From: Brasilonema sp. UFV-L1 | GTDB taxonomy: Bacteria > Cyanobacteriota > Cyanobacteriia > Cyanobacteriales > Nostocaceae | Direction of reading: 5' to 3' | Assembly: GCF_012912105.1 (NCBI RefSeq) | Contig: NZ_QMEA01000070.1 | Location: 1 to 33,060 of the forward strand | DNA: 33,060 nucleotides | Part shown: positions 9,330 to 17,183 of the stretch, in pieces | Layout of the letters: each line of letters starts with the position of its first letter | Numbering within the stretch: position 1 is the stretch's first letter | Program-made: the position numbers and the translations under genes | Notes under the pieces: generated by a model | Database searches by the model: none | What the model saw: the letters and a program-made list of their open reading frames with translations, nothing else | Told to the model about the DNA's origin: nothing

Positions 9330-9333
9330 CTTG

Positions 9334-9457
9334 TGGCGGGTAGCTCAGTTGGTAGAGCACCTATATCCTTATTCACCCCTTGCCTGAAAAGGACGAAGAA
9401 TGAGGGTTATCGTTTTCAGAACGGGATGTCGCAGGTTCAAATCCTGCTCCGCCACCT
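9334..9457 (+). ncRNA. tRNA-mimicking Y RNA candidate upstream of Ro60
   Basis: The RNA folds as a tRNA. The acceptor stem TGGCGGG (9334-9340) pairs with TCCGCCA (9448-9454). TA is followed by D stem GCTC/GAGC with loop AGTTGGTA (9343-9358). A 4-of-5 anticodon stem pairs 9360-9364 with 9421-9425. A 5-nt variable region follows, then T stem GCAGG/CCTGC with loop TTCAAAT (9431-9447). The anticodon loop is replaced by about 56 nt. Within it CTGAAAA (9384-9390) pairs with TTTTCAG (9413-9419), then a GGA bulge, then CGA/TCG (9394-9396 with 9410-9412). The resulting GGACGAAG resembles the Ro-binding motif of Y RNAs. The insert is far too short for a group I intron. The Ro60 start codon lies 35 nt after the 3' end. 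Exact ends, and whether the 5' end is made by RNase P, are inferred. Confidence 0.8.
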
Positions 9458-9491
9458 TTGATTTTTGCCTGCAAAGGCTGGGAGTAGACAA

Positions 9492-11093
9492 ATGAACTAT
9501 AAATTCTTCACTCAAAAAAAGACAGCCACACCCCAGACTCAACCGATTCCAGGAAGAGAATCGCAAATGATTCAAGGACGTTCTAGTGGTTGGATGTTTG
9601 ATGCTGGTCTTTGGAAGATGCTACAGCGTTGTTTACTCATTGGCACGGCAAAAAGCACTTACTATGCGCTTAAAAATGAATTGACAGAAGATTTTGTTGA
9701 GGTGACCAGACAGGCGATCGCTAAAAATCCTGAGCGAGTCGCACAAGCAATCCTTTATGCTAGCGATGGACGCGCCATTAACAACAGTGCGCCTATTCTT
9801 GCGCTGGTTCTACTGTCGATGGGTGAAGCGCCAGAAGCCAAAAAAGCATTTGCTGAAATCTTCCCGCAAGTTGTCCGCACAGGGAGTCATTTTTACGAAT
9901 GGCTGAACTACACCAAGTCTCTACGAGGATTTGGTAAAGTTGTGCGCGAAGCTGGAAAAAATTGGTTTTTACGGGAAGATGTGAAGGGTTTAGCTTACCA
10001 GTTGCTCAAGTACCAGCAACGTTATGACTTCTCCCACCGAGATGCTTTGCGGTTGTTCCACGTCAAACCACCGACACAAGAGCATCAACAACTGTTTGAG
10101 TGGGTTGTCAAAGGATGGGAAATCTTGCCAACAGAAATCCCCTCTGCGGCGTTAGCACAGATTTGGTGGTATGAGTGGCTCAAGCGCAACCCAGATCAAA
10201 CTCACGAAGCCATTGTCCAAGGACACTTAACCCATGAAATGGCTGCACCCGTGGGCAAGATGGATAAATCTGCTTGGCAGTTGCTGTTTAACGAAATGCC
10301 AATTGGTGCATTGTTGCGTAACTTAGGTTCACTGACTGAAATAGGAGTTTTAACATCTGATGAACTTGTCAACTTGCAGCGAGTTGAAGCGGTTCTCAAC
10401 AACAAAGAACATTTACGTAAAAGTCGCATTCACCCAATTGATGTTTTAAAAGCACTCAAAACATATCAATCTGGTGGCAAACTAGGACGCAGCAAAAAGA
10501 CTTGGAACCCAGTTCACAAAATAGTGGATATTCTCGAAAAGGCAGTTGAACTGTCTTTTGATGTCGTCGAACCCACAGGCAAAGTGTTCATGCACGCTGT
10601 TGACGTCTCTGGTTCTATGGGATGGCCAATTGCGGATATGGGACTAACTTGTTGTGAAGTCGCTGCAACAATGGCACTAGTCACAGCAAAAGCAGAGAAA
10701 AGCTATATGATTCGTGGTTTTTCTAGTCAATTTTACGACTTGGGTATCACCGCCAGAGATACTTTTCGCTCAGCGGTTCACAAAGCGAGTGACAAAAACT
10801 TTGGTGGAACAGATGCATCTGTTGCTTACGAGTGGATGATTAGGAAAAAGTATAAGGCAGATGTCATCTGCTTTTGGACTGACAGTGAATCGTGGGCAGG
10901 TTACAAGCATCCAAGTCAAGCATTAGCAGAGTATCGCAACAAGGTAAATCCCAATATTAAAGCAGTGTACATCACACTTGCACCTTACCAGATTACGTTG
11001 GTAGATCCGAATGATCCACTGTCTTGGGATTTAGGCGGTTTTGATCCAGGAACGCCTCGCATTATTCAGATGCTGGCTACAGGTGAGTTGTAA
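9492..11093 (+). CDS. rsr: Ro60/Rsr orthologue: TROVE domain plus vWA domain RNA-binding protein
   Basis: A 533-residue protein with the Ro60 layout. An alpha-helical HEAT-like TROVE domain (about 25-350) contains conserved segments such as ILYASDGRAINNSAPILAL, WLNYTKSLRGFGKVVREA and LRNLGSLTEIGVL. A von Willebrand A-like domain (about 363-533) follows, with an intact MIDAS: D371-x-S373-x-S375 (DVSGSMG), T440 (GGTDAS) and D464 (WTDSES). In animals and some bacteria Ro60 binds misfolded RNAs through its central pore and Y RNA on its outer rim; in Deinococcus Rsr works with PNPase and a Y RNA in RNA decay. Start ATG 9492 follows GGGAG at 9480-9484; an in-frame TTG at 9465 is less likely. A Y RNA-like gene immediately upstream supports the assignment. 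Cellular role here is inferred. Confidence 0.93.
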   Translation: MNYKFFTQKKTATPQTQPIPGRESQMIQGRSSGWMFDAGLWKMLQRCLLIGTAKSTYYALKNELTEDFVEVTRQAIAKNPERVAQAILYASDGRAINNSAPILALVLLSMGEAPEAKKAFAEIFPQVVRTGSHFYEWLNYTKSLRGFGKVVREAGKNWFLREDVKGLAYQLLKYQQRYDFSHRDALRLFHVKPPTQEHQQLFEWVVKGWEILPTEIPSAALAQIWWYEWLKRNPDQTHEAIVQGHLTHEMAAPVGKMDKSAWQLLFNEMPIGALLRNLGSLTEIGVLTSDELVNLQRVEAVLNNKEHLRKSRIHPIDVLKALKTYQSGGKLGRSKKTWNPVHKIVDILEKAVELSFDVVEPTGKVFMHAVDVSGSMGWPIADMGLTCCEVAATMALVTAKAEKSYMIRGFSSQFYDLGITARDTFRSAVHKASDKNFGGTDASVAYEWMIRKKYKADVICFWTDSESWAGYKHPSQALAEYRNKVNPNIKAVYITLAPYQITLVDPNDPLSWDLGGFDPGTPRIIQMLATGEL

Positions 11094-11156
11094 GTGGTAA
11101 CCTCCATCCACCACTCAAAAAATAATCTGCTCTTGCAAAGACCCAGAGGCGCTAAG

Positions 11157-11180
11157 CTCGACAAAATGGATTTTGTCGAG
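11157..11180 (+). terminator. 10-bp perfect hairpin after rsr
   Basis: CTCGACAAAA (11157-11166) pairs perfectly with TTTTGTCGAG (11171-11180) around the tetraloop TGGA. It sits 63 bp after the rsr stop and 80 bp after the convergent end at 11260. The T4 lies inside the stem and no T-run follows, so it is a terminator-like or bidirectional end hairpin. Confidence 0.45.
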
Positions 11181-11259
11181 TTCAGAGGATGTCTGAGAAA
11201 TTAAAAATGTCATGCTGTTTTGGCTGCAAGATGAACCACGCTGTCATTGTGGCAAATAG

Positions 11260-11772
11260 TTAATGAAACAATGTTCCTAAGAAATTGAGAATTGGTTTCC
11301 AAAAGATACCAGTTAATACGTAGGGAGCATATTGCAAGAGCGGTAAACTTGTCTGCCTCGAATGCTTCAGCGGTAAAGACTCTAACAAAAAAGGCACTAT
11401 ATAGGTGAGCCCATAGGCAGTTGCTAAGGCTGTATTCCATTTAGGAGGAGAGCCAGGTAGAGGGCTATGATAAACACCCAGTAAGATGCAAAAAATCATT
11501 AAAAATTGCTCACATAAGAACCAGGATTGAGGTGGTAGGAAATAAACTAACCTGGGAAAGCTTTTGTCTATTCTTTGTCTCATTCCCAACAACACAGCCC
11601 AAGTCGCAGCTCCAACGATACCATCGTCTTTCAATCCATAAATTCTTTGGAAGCGTTTAACGGCTCTTTCGGTTTCCCTGTCAAAATATCCATCCGGTTC
11701 TTTTTTGAAAAATTCTTCTTCGTACAGGATGTTTTGTAGTTCTTTAACTGCATCTTGTAATTCTGGGGGCAT
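11260..11772 (-). CDS. Peptidoglycan-binding-like domain protein with membrane helices
   Basis: A 170-residue protein. Residues 5-62 form a PG_binding_1-like domain: the spaced motifs DGYFDRETERAVKRFQ and LKDDGIVGAATW are diagnostic. The rest is hydrophobic, with likely membrane helices at about 86-102, 116-132 and 148-167. There is no signal peptide before the domain, so its orientation relative to the cell wall is uncertain. The start ATG at 11772 is only 6 bp from the divergent ATG at 11779 and has no clear ribosome site, but the domain begins so near the N-terminus that a later start would truncate it. Confidence 0.75.
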   Translation of the reverse strand: MPPELQDAVKELQNILYEEEFFKKEPDGYFDRETERAVKRFQRIYGLKDDGIVGAATWAVLLGMRQRIDKSFPRLVYFLPPQSWFLCEQFLMIFCILLGVYHSPLPGSPPKWNTALATAYGLTYIVPFLLESLPLKHSRQTSLPLLQYAPYVLTGIFWKPILNFLGTLFH

Positions 11773-11778
11773 ACTTTT

Positions 11779-12099
11779 ATGGCTGCGGGAAAGCCTTGGA
11801 AGGACTTTTCAGTCATAGAAGTATCTGGTAGTAAGGTACTTGCAGAATACATTGAACCAGATGAAAAAAGTCAAGTGAAGACAATTCGTTTTGCTGCTGA
11901 CACCAAAGAAGTGGAAGTTCACGAGTACAAGATACAAGACATTATCAACAGTAAAGATGCGATTTCAATAGAAAGCGAACTCGAAGAAATCATTCATCGC
12001 GCTCAACAAATTAAAATTAGTGACTTTAAGGCATTACGAAACCTCAACCAAATTCAGGAAGAGATTCGTACTAATTTACGTAGACAACTTTTTGCGTAA
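11779..12099 (+). CDS. Small acidic hypothetical protein
   Basis: A 106-residue protein of unrecognised family. The N-terminal half looks like beta strands (IEVSGSKVLAEYIEPDEK, then TIRFAADTKEVEVHEYKI). The C-terminal half is helical and charged (SELEEIIHRAQQIKI, then LNQIQEEIRTNLRRQLF). It has no signal peptide or membrane helix. A GGGGG at 11765-11769 could serve as a ribosome site but overlaps the start region of the divergent gene. Its promoter must lie inside that gene unless the true start is later. The methyltransferase begins 45 bp downstream and may be cotranscribed. Confidence 0.6.
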   Translation: MAAGKPWKDFSVIEVSGSKVLAEYIEPDEKSQVKTIRFAADTKEVEVHEYKIQDIINSKDAISIESELEEIIHRAQQIKISDFKALRNLNQIQEEIRTNLRRQLFA

Positions 12100-12143
12100 G
12101 ATGGTTGTAATCAGGTTTACAGAAAATTTAGCTATATTTTTGT

Positions 12144-12917
12144 ATGAACAATCAATTTTTGTCTAAGGAGAGTGTTACGGAAGCTACAGAAATGTCTAAC
12201 TATATAGATGTAGAAGAGTACGACCAACACGAAGAAAAGCACGCTTATTACGTGGATATGATGGCTGAAATGAGCCGTATCTTGTCGAAGCATCGAGGAG
12301 ACGATGCAAAACCTTGCCGAGTACTGGAACTAGGAGCAGGAACAGGAATATTTACTAAAAGACTCGCGAAAATTCCCAACATTCAAGTCGTTTCAGTTGA
12401 AATTGATGTGCAATGCTTCCAGATACTTAAATCCCACATGCGAAACCACCCCTCGGTAGAATTAGTCAGGGGTGACAGTTGCAGCTATTGCCAGGAAGCA
12501 CAATTTGACTATATTGTTTCATCATTTGCTGACCATCACATCAAGACTGAGGACAAACACAGATATTTGCAAAATGTTTGGCGAAATTTGCAGTCTGATG
12601 GTTTGTTTATAGTTGGTGATGAATTTCTAAGACTTCACGATTCTAATAACCATGATGATTGGGAAGCAGCACTTCAAGATTATCATAATCACATTATTGC
12701 AATCGCTCTTGAACAAGGAGAAGAGATCTTGGCAAACCTAGAACGAGATGCATTGAAGTCTGGTTTGGAACAAAATGGGGACTTTAAGATTTCTTGTAGT
12801 CAATATGAGGAGTTTTTAATACAAACTGGCTTTGCTTTTGAGCGCAAAAAAATTGGACCATTAAATAGAGACGATATAGGAGGGGTTTACGTTTATTGGT
12901 CTCGGCTTCCAAAATAA
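12144..12917 (+). CDS. Class I SAM-dependent methyltransferase
   Basis: A 257-residue protein with a Rossmann-like methyltransferase core. Motif I is RVLELGAGTGIF (about 59-70), followed by VVSVEIDVQCF for the acidic ribose-binding residue, then LVRGDSCSY and FDYIVSSFADHHI (motifs II and III region). The C-terminal region (about 165-257) is less typical and may define the substrate. No nearby pathway gene indicates the substrate, so only the general reaction can be given. It lies 45 bp downstream of the small hypothetical gene in the same direction. Confidence 0.85.
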   Translation: MNNQFLSKESVTEATEMSNYIDVEEYDQHEEKHAYYVDMMAEMSRILSKHRGDDAKPCRVLELGAGTGIFTKRLAKIPNIQVVSVEIDVQCFQILKSHMRNHPSVELVRGDSCSYCQEAQFDYIVSSFADHHIKTEDKHRYLQNVWRNLQSDGLFIVGDEFLRLHDSNNHDDWEAALQDYHNHIIAIALEQGEEILANLERDALKSGLEQNGDFKISCSQYEEFLIQTGFAFERKKIGPLNRDDIGGVYVYWSRLPK

Positions 12918-12994
12918 CACATAGCCTTCTTAGCTTACTAGTCTTTTGTAACCTACTGCTGTGAATGCAGCTCATTAGTATTTAGTAATAGAAG

Positions 12995-13044
12995 AACCAC
13001 GGATGAATATAGGTATTAATTTTGTCTATTAATCTGTGGTTTTA
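12995..13044 (+). terminator. Hairpin with T-run after the methyltransferase gene
   Basis: AACCACGGAT (12995-13004) pairs with ATCTGTGGTT (13032-13041) over 10 bp including one G-T pair, and is followed by TTAT (TTTT at 13040-13043 overlapping the stem). The loop is AT-rich and can pair further. Position 78 bp after the stop fits a terminator. Confidence 0.45.
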
Positions 13045-13202
13045 TCGTTATAATATATAAAGTCGTTCAGGCAGACTTCGTTTGTATAGCCGCGATTTAC
13101 AATCGTCAGGTATTTTTTATTATATTGTTTCTCGTACATTGGCACGGAGAACTTCAGGTTAAGATGGGCGTAGAGGGCGACTTGCACCTCATTTTCCACC
13201 AT
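13029..13202 (-). CDS. Possible 57-residue small protein or gene remnant overlapping a repeat
   Basis: On the reverse strand an ATG at 13202 opens 57 codons to TAA at 13029. The protein includes MVENEVQVALYAHLNLKF and later KKYLTIVNRGYTNEV. The frame continues open upstream of the ATG to about 13260, so it could also be the end of a longer decayed gene. Its last third coincides with a sequence (around TAGCCGCGATTTACAATCG at 13087-13105) that I know as a common cyanobacterial intergenic repeat, which argues for caution. The family is not recognised and there is no good ribosome site. The rest of the 12918-13330 spacer holds the terminator-like hairpin and the promoter region of the antiporter. 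Confidence 0.22.
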   Translation of the reverse strand: MVENEVQVALYAHLNLKFSVPMYEKQYNKKYLTIVNRGYTNEVCLNDFIYYNDKTTD

Positions 13203-13330
13203 AAAGACTAAAATATCTACCTCTGTAAATCTCTTTAATACAGCCCTGGGACAGAAGATAAATTTTTGTCAGCTTGATATTAATAATTCTTTAACCAAGC
13301 GATCAGTTGCAGCTACGTGAGGAGTTATTA

Positions 13331-15439
13331 ATGCATCTAGAACCCATTGTTTCTTTCGCGATTCTGTTAACGGTCATCTTAATTGTCCCTCTGTTGTTTG
13401 AACGATTAAAGCTACCAGGATTAATAGGGTTACTGATCGCAGGCGTAGCTTTGGGACCGCATGGATTGCGTCTGCTCACCACTGAGTCGGAAACCCTCAA
13501 GCTTCTCTCTGATATTGGGCTAGTGTACCTGATGTTTGTAGCAGGGCTGGAAATTGATATGGAGCAGTTTCAGCAAACGAAGCATCGTTCTGCTGGCTTT
13601 GGTACATTTACCTTCTTATTACCCTTAATTGCAGGAACTATTGTCGGGCGGATGTTTGGTTTTGGTTGGAATGCATCCGTTTTAATTGGTTCTTTGTTTG
13701 CTTCTCACACTCTGCTGGCATACCCAATCATCAGTCGCTTGGGAGTCATCAATAATGAAGCTGTAACTGTTACTATTGGTGCAACTATCTTTACAGATAT
13801 CGGCTCACTGCTGGTTTTGGCAGTCTGTGTTGGTATCCATCAAGGGGAATTCTCTACATTTAGTTTAGCTAGGCTACTGCTCGGGCTAGTTATCTACTCC
13901 GCTATTATCCTATTTGGCTTTAAGTGGTTGGGACATGAATTTTTCCGGCGAACGGGAGACGAACAAGGAAACCAATTTTTATTTGTTCTGCTGGTTGTTT
14001 TTATCTCGGCGCTGGGAGCAGAACTGATTGGGGTAGAAAAAATTGTTGGGGCATTTCTGGCAGGATTAGCGGTCAATGAGGTTATTGGTTCTGGACCAGT
14101 GAAAGAAAAGGTGGTCTTTGTTGGTAATGTCCTGTTTATCCCCATTTTCTTTGTTGACTTAGGCTTGTTGATTGATATTCCGGGATTTATAAAAAGCATA
14201 AGTTCTATTTGGTTGACCCTGGCTATCTTAGTGGGTTTAATTGGTAGTAAGTTTGCAGCAGCACTCTTGGCAAAAGTTGTTTACCGCTACAACTGGCGGG
14301 AAATGATTACGATGTGGTCGCTGTCTCTACCTCAAGTAGCGGCGACGCTGGCGGCGACTTTGGTGGCTTATCGAGCGAAGTTGGTATCTGAAGATGTGCT
14401 CAATGGTGTGATTGTTCTGATGATGGTGACGGCGACATTAGGACCACTGATCACCGCCCGAAGTGCTCCGGGGTTAACCACACCAGACACAACCCCTGAA
14501 CCATCTGGTGAATCAATACTGAGCTGGAAAAACAATGCATCTCAAGCGTTGACAGTGGTTGTACCTGTTCACAACCCGGAAACACAGAGGAATTTGATTG
14601 AAATGGCAGCACTATTGGTGCGTCGGAAATTTGGTAGAGTCGTCCCCTTAGCGGTTACAACTGCTCACATTCATATGGACTCACCAGAGTTGGAGAAAGG
14701 CATACAGCGAAGTCAGATTCTTCTATCTAAAGCAGTAGAACTTGGTCGGGAATTTGGGGTAGAAGTCGAACCACTGGCACGCATTGATCAGGGGATTGTT
14801 CAAGGTATTAGCCACGCCAGCCGGGAGCAAGATGCTAACTTGATTGTCATGGGCTGGGGGAAAACTACCGGAATACGTGCCCGCCTGTTTGGTAATGTGA
14901 TTGATAGTGTGCTTTGGGCATCTCACTGCCCTGTGGCTGTCACCCGCCTACTGGACTCACCTAGCAATATCCGCAGGATTTTAGTACCTGTTGAAAATCT
15001 AACCCAGGAAGCAGTGCGGGTTGTGCGATTTGCGGAGATTTTCGCAGATGCTAATCAGGCAGAGGTGACGCTGCTACATGTGTCCGCCCGCCGTACTTCC
15101 CCCGCCCGTGTGGCCTGGATGGAATCACAATTGGATCTCCTGATTTCCAAATACTTTCCTCAAAGCCATACAAACATCAAAGTTGTTCTATCTGATAATG
15201 TGGTAAGTAGCATCATTAAAGCATCTCAATCCTGTGATCTTGTGGTACTGCGATCGCGCCGTCGCCGCCTAAATATTGGTGAAGTTGCCGTTAGTGATGT
15301 GACAACTGAAATTGTACGGCAGATTCAGTGTTCAGTCGTGCTACTAGGGGAACCACAAGGTTACCAAGAGAATTTACGTAAAACTAGAGCACTTGTTAAA
15401 AAATTATCTTCAGAAAACTTGGCAAAAGAAGAGGTGTGA
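13331..15439 (+). CDS. CPA2-family cation/proton antiporter with C-terminal universal stress domains
   Basis: A 702-residue protein. The N-terminal ~390 residues are a Kef/NapA-type Na+(K+)/H+ antiporter with about 12 membrane helices, starting FAILLTVILIVPLLFERLKL and LPGLIGLLIAGVALGPHG. The cytoplasmic C-terminus carries two universal-stress-protein-like domains. One begins near ALTVVVPVHNP and contains LIVMGWGKTTGIRARLFGNV; the second begins near RRILVPVENL and ends with CSVVLLGEP. Such domains can bind ATP and may regulate transport, but the ion and ligand are not shown by sequence. Start ATG 13331 follows GAGGAG at 13318-13323; an in-frame TTG at 13307 is less likely. Confidence 0.92.
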   Translation: MHLEPIVSFAILLTVILIVPLLFERLKLPGLIGLLIAGVALGPHGLRLLTTESETLKLLSDIGLVYLMFVAGLEIDMEQFQQTKHRSAGFGTFTFLLPLIAGTIVGRMFGFGWNASVLIGSLFASHTLLAYPIISRLGVINNEAVTVTIGATIFTDIGSLLVLAVCVGIHQGEFSTFSLARLLLGLVIYSAIILFGFKWLGHEFFRRTGDEQGNQFLFVLLVVFISALGAELIGVEKIVGAFLAGLAVNEVIGSGPVKEKVVFVGNVLFIPIFFVDLGLLIDIPGFIKSISSIWLTLAILVGLIGSKFAAALLAKVVYRYNWREMITMWSLSLPQVAATLAATLVAYRAKLVSEDVLNGVIVLMMVTATLGPLITARSAPGLTTPDTTPEPSGESILSWKNNASQALTVVVPVHNPETQRNLIEMAALLVRRKFGRVVPLAVTTAHIHMDSPELEKGIQRSQILLSKAVELGREFGVEVEPLARIDQGIVQGISHASREQDANLIVMGWGKTTGIRARLFGNVIDSVLWASHCPVAVTRLLDSPSNIRRILVPVENLTQEAVRVVRFAEIFADANQAEVTLLHVSARRTSPARVAWMESQLDLLISKYFPQSHTNIKVVLSDNVVSSIIKASQSCDLVVLRSRRRRLNIGEVAVSDVTTEIVRQIQCSVVLLGEPQGYQENLRKTRALVKKLSSENLAKEEV

Positions 15440-15567
15440 AGTACAGCAGTATAAATTGCTGATAGCACAATTCAAAATCAAAATTAAGATAGATGTAGCG
15501 ACAACTAGAATTAGTTGAATATAGAAGCACGCAATGAGTTCTTTGCTCTTCATTCTTCCCGAAAGTC

Positions 15568-16917
15568 ATGACATTCGATTACTCACTGTTTGTGATTGGT
15601 GCCGGTCCGGGAGGACTGGCAGCAGCTAAGGCAGCAGCAAGCTATGGTGTGCGTGTTGCGATGACTGAACAAGAGGCCCTCGGTGGTACTTGTGTCAATC
15701 GCGGCTGTGTACCAAAAAAATTGATTGTCTATGCTGCTGATTTCGCTCTGCAAAATCAGATAGCACATAGCTACGGTTGGAGTGACTGCCAAAGGCACTT
15801 TGACTGGACACAATTTATCAAATCCGTACACCAGCACCTTGAAAGTATTCACCATTCCTATTCCCAGCAGTTGCAACAAGCTGGTATTGAATTGATTCGG
15901 GGTCATGCGACTTTTGTCAATTCTCACACTGTCGAGATTAACGAACGCAAATATACGGCTGACAAGATTTTAATTGCTGTAGGAGGGTACCCCATTAAAC
16001 CAAACATCCCAGGCATTGACTACGCCATTACTTCCCGCCAGATGTTTGACTTACCCTACTTACCCCAAAAGTTAGCAATTATTGGCGGCGGCTATATTGG
16101 GGTAGAATTTTCCAGCATAATGAACGCTTTTGGATGCAATGTGACGATCATTGATCGTGATGAGATGATTTTATCAGGGTTTGATGATGACATTCGCTTG
16201 GGTGTTCAAAAAGGTTTGAGCAAAAGGGGAATTCGTTTTATTGGCAACAGCACCGTCAAACAAATCAAGTACTCAGAAGAAAAATTGGTGTTAACCATCA
16301 CTGGTGATTCGCCAAAAACAATTGCGGCAGACACCATTTTAGTTGCTACAGGTCGTGCTCCAAATACCAAAAAGCTTGGTTTGGAAAAAGCTGGAGTTGA
16401 ACTTGAGGAAAAAGGCGCAATCAAAGTTGATGAATACAGCCGGACAACTGCGGAAAACATTTTTGCCGTAGGTGATTGCACAAATCGCTTGCAATTAACC
16501 CCAGCTGCCAAAGCAGAAGGTGTTGCTTTTGCCAACACAGTTTTTGGCAAAAAACCGCAAAAAGTCGATTATGAGCAAGTCCCCTCTGCTGTTTTTGCTC
16601 GTCCAGAAGCCGCAGGTGTGGGCTTGACTGAGGCAAAAGCACGGGAAAAATTTGGTGAGGGTGTAAAATGTTATTGCGATCGCTTTCAACCTTTGTTGTC
16701 TCAACTGACTAAAAAGGACGAACAAGCTACGATTAAAATAGTAGTGAATGGTGAATCTCAACGCGTTTTAGGCGCTCACATGGTTGGTGAACACGCCGCA
16801 GATATCATTCAAAGTCTTGCTGTTGCCATTCGCAAAGGTATTACCAAGCAAGACCTGGATGAGACAATTGGCATTCATCCCACAATCGGTGAAGAGTTTC
16901 TTTTTCATTCCTTGTAA
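15568..16917 (+). CDS. Glutathione reductase-like pyridine nucleotide-disulfide oxidoreductase (paralogue 1)
   Basis: A 449-residue FAD-dependent oxidoreductase. The FAD site is VIGAGPGGLAAAKAA (from residue 9). The redox pair is C42/C47 in GGTCVNRGCVPKK. The NAD(P)H fold is IIGGGYIGVEF followed by IIDRDEMILSGFDDD, keeping the Arg used for NADPH in glutathione reductases. FAD GD motif: NIFAVGDCTNR. The C-terminal dimer contribution GIHPTIGEEF has the catalytic His-Glu. It is clearly diverged from the canonical Nostoc-type enzyme encoded 294 bp downstream (CVNRGC versus CVIRGC, no SIEGPGYNTMN segment), so the substrate may differ from glutathione. ATG 15568 gives the expected N-terminus. Confidence 0.88.
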   Translation: MTFDYSLFVIGAGPGGLAAAKAAASYGVRVAMTEQEALGGTCVNRGCVPKKLIVYAADFALQNQIAHSYGWSDCQRHFDWTQFIKSVHQHLESIHHSYSQQLQQAGIELIRGHATFVNSHTVEINERKYTADKILIAVGGYPIKPNIPGIDYAITSRQMFDLPYLPQKLAIIGGGYIGVEFSSIMNAFGCNVTIIDRDEMILSGFDDDIRLGVQKGLSKRGIRFIGNSTVKQIKYSEEKLVLTITGDSPKTIAADTILVATGRAPNTKKLGLEKAGVELEEKGAIKVDEYSRTTAENIFAVGDCTNRLQLTPAAKAEGVAFANTVFGKKPQKVDYEQVPSAVFARPEAAGVGLTEAKAREKFGEGVKCYCDRFQPLLSQLTKKDEQATIKIVVNGESQRVLGAHMVGEHAADIIQSLAVAIRKGITKQDLDETIGIHPTIGEEFLFHSL

Positions 16918-17123
16918 GAGAATCACTCAATGGTATGCTTGCTTTTGTGGAATCTCTCATCAACAAAACCTACCATTACTTTATCTAAACTTTGCCAAAA
17001 TGAAGCTGTATCGTTCGCAGCTAGTTTATGGCAAAAACAAACAGAGCAGAACGAATTGAGTGAGGATTAGCAAGTGTATCATTGGGAAATCATTTCGTAG
17101 TGCTTTAAAAGCTTGTTGAAAGC

Positions 17124-17183
17124 GATACCATCTCACCTGAAGAGATGCTAGTTTCATTGGTGAAGTGGTATCAAATTTTTTTT
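17124..17183 (+). promoter_or_regulatory. Terminator-like hairpin with U8 run and competing hairpin in the gor leader
   Basis: GATACCA (17124-17130) pairs with TGGTATC (17166-17172), CACC (17134-17137) with GGTG (17159-17162), and TGAA (17138-17141) with TTCA (17153-17156). A T8 run follows at 17176-17183, after AAA. The gor start codon lies 28 bp further. An alternative hairpin CATCTC (17129-17134) with GAGATG (17142-17147) is mutually exclusive with the terminator stem. It could be the terminator of the upstream paralogue, or an attenuator of gor, since no promoter fits between it and the start codon. Confidence 0.6.

Noticed and set aside
9334-9457. Interrupted tRNA gene with a self-splicing intron
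   Set aside because: The insert is only about 56 nt, has no group I core, and no sensible anticodon remains after removing it. Position next to Ro60 and the GGACGAAG stem fit a Y RNA better.
15568-16917. Claim that the first reductase paralogue uses NADH because of the Asp in IIDRDEM
   Set aside because: The Arg that normally contacts the NADPH phosphate is kept one residue later in both paralogues, so cofactor preference cannot be read from this difference.
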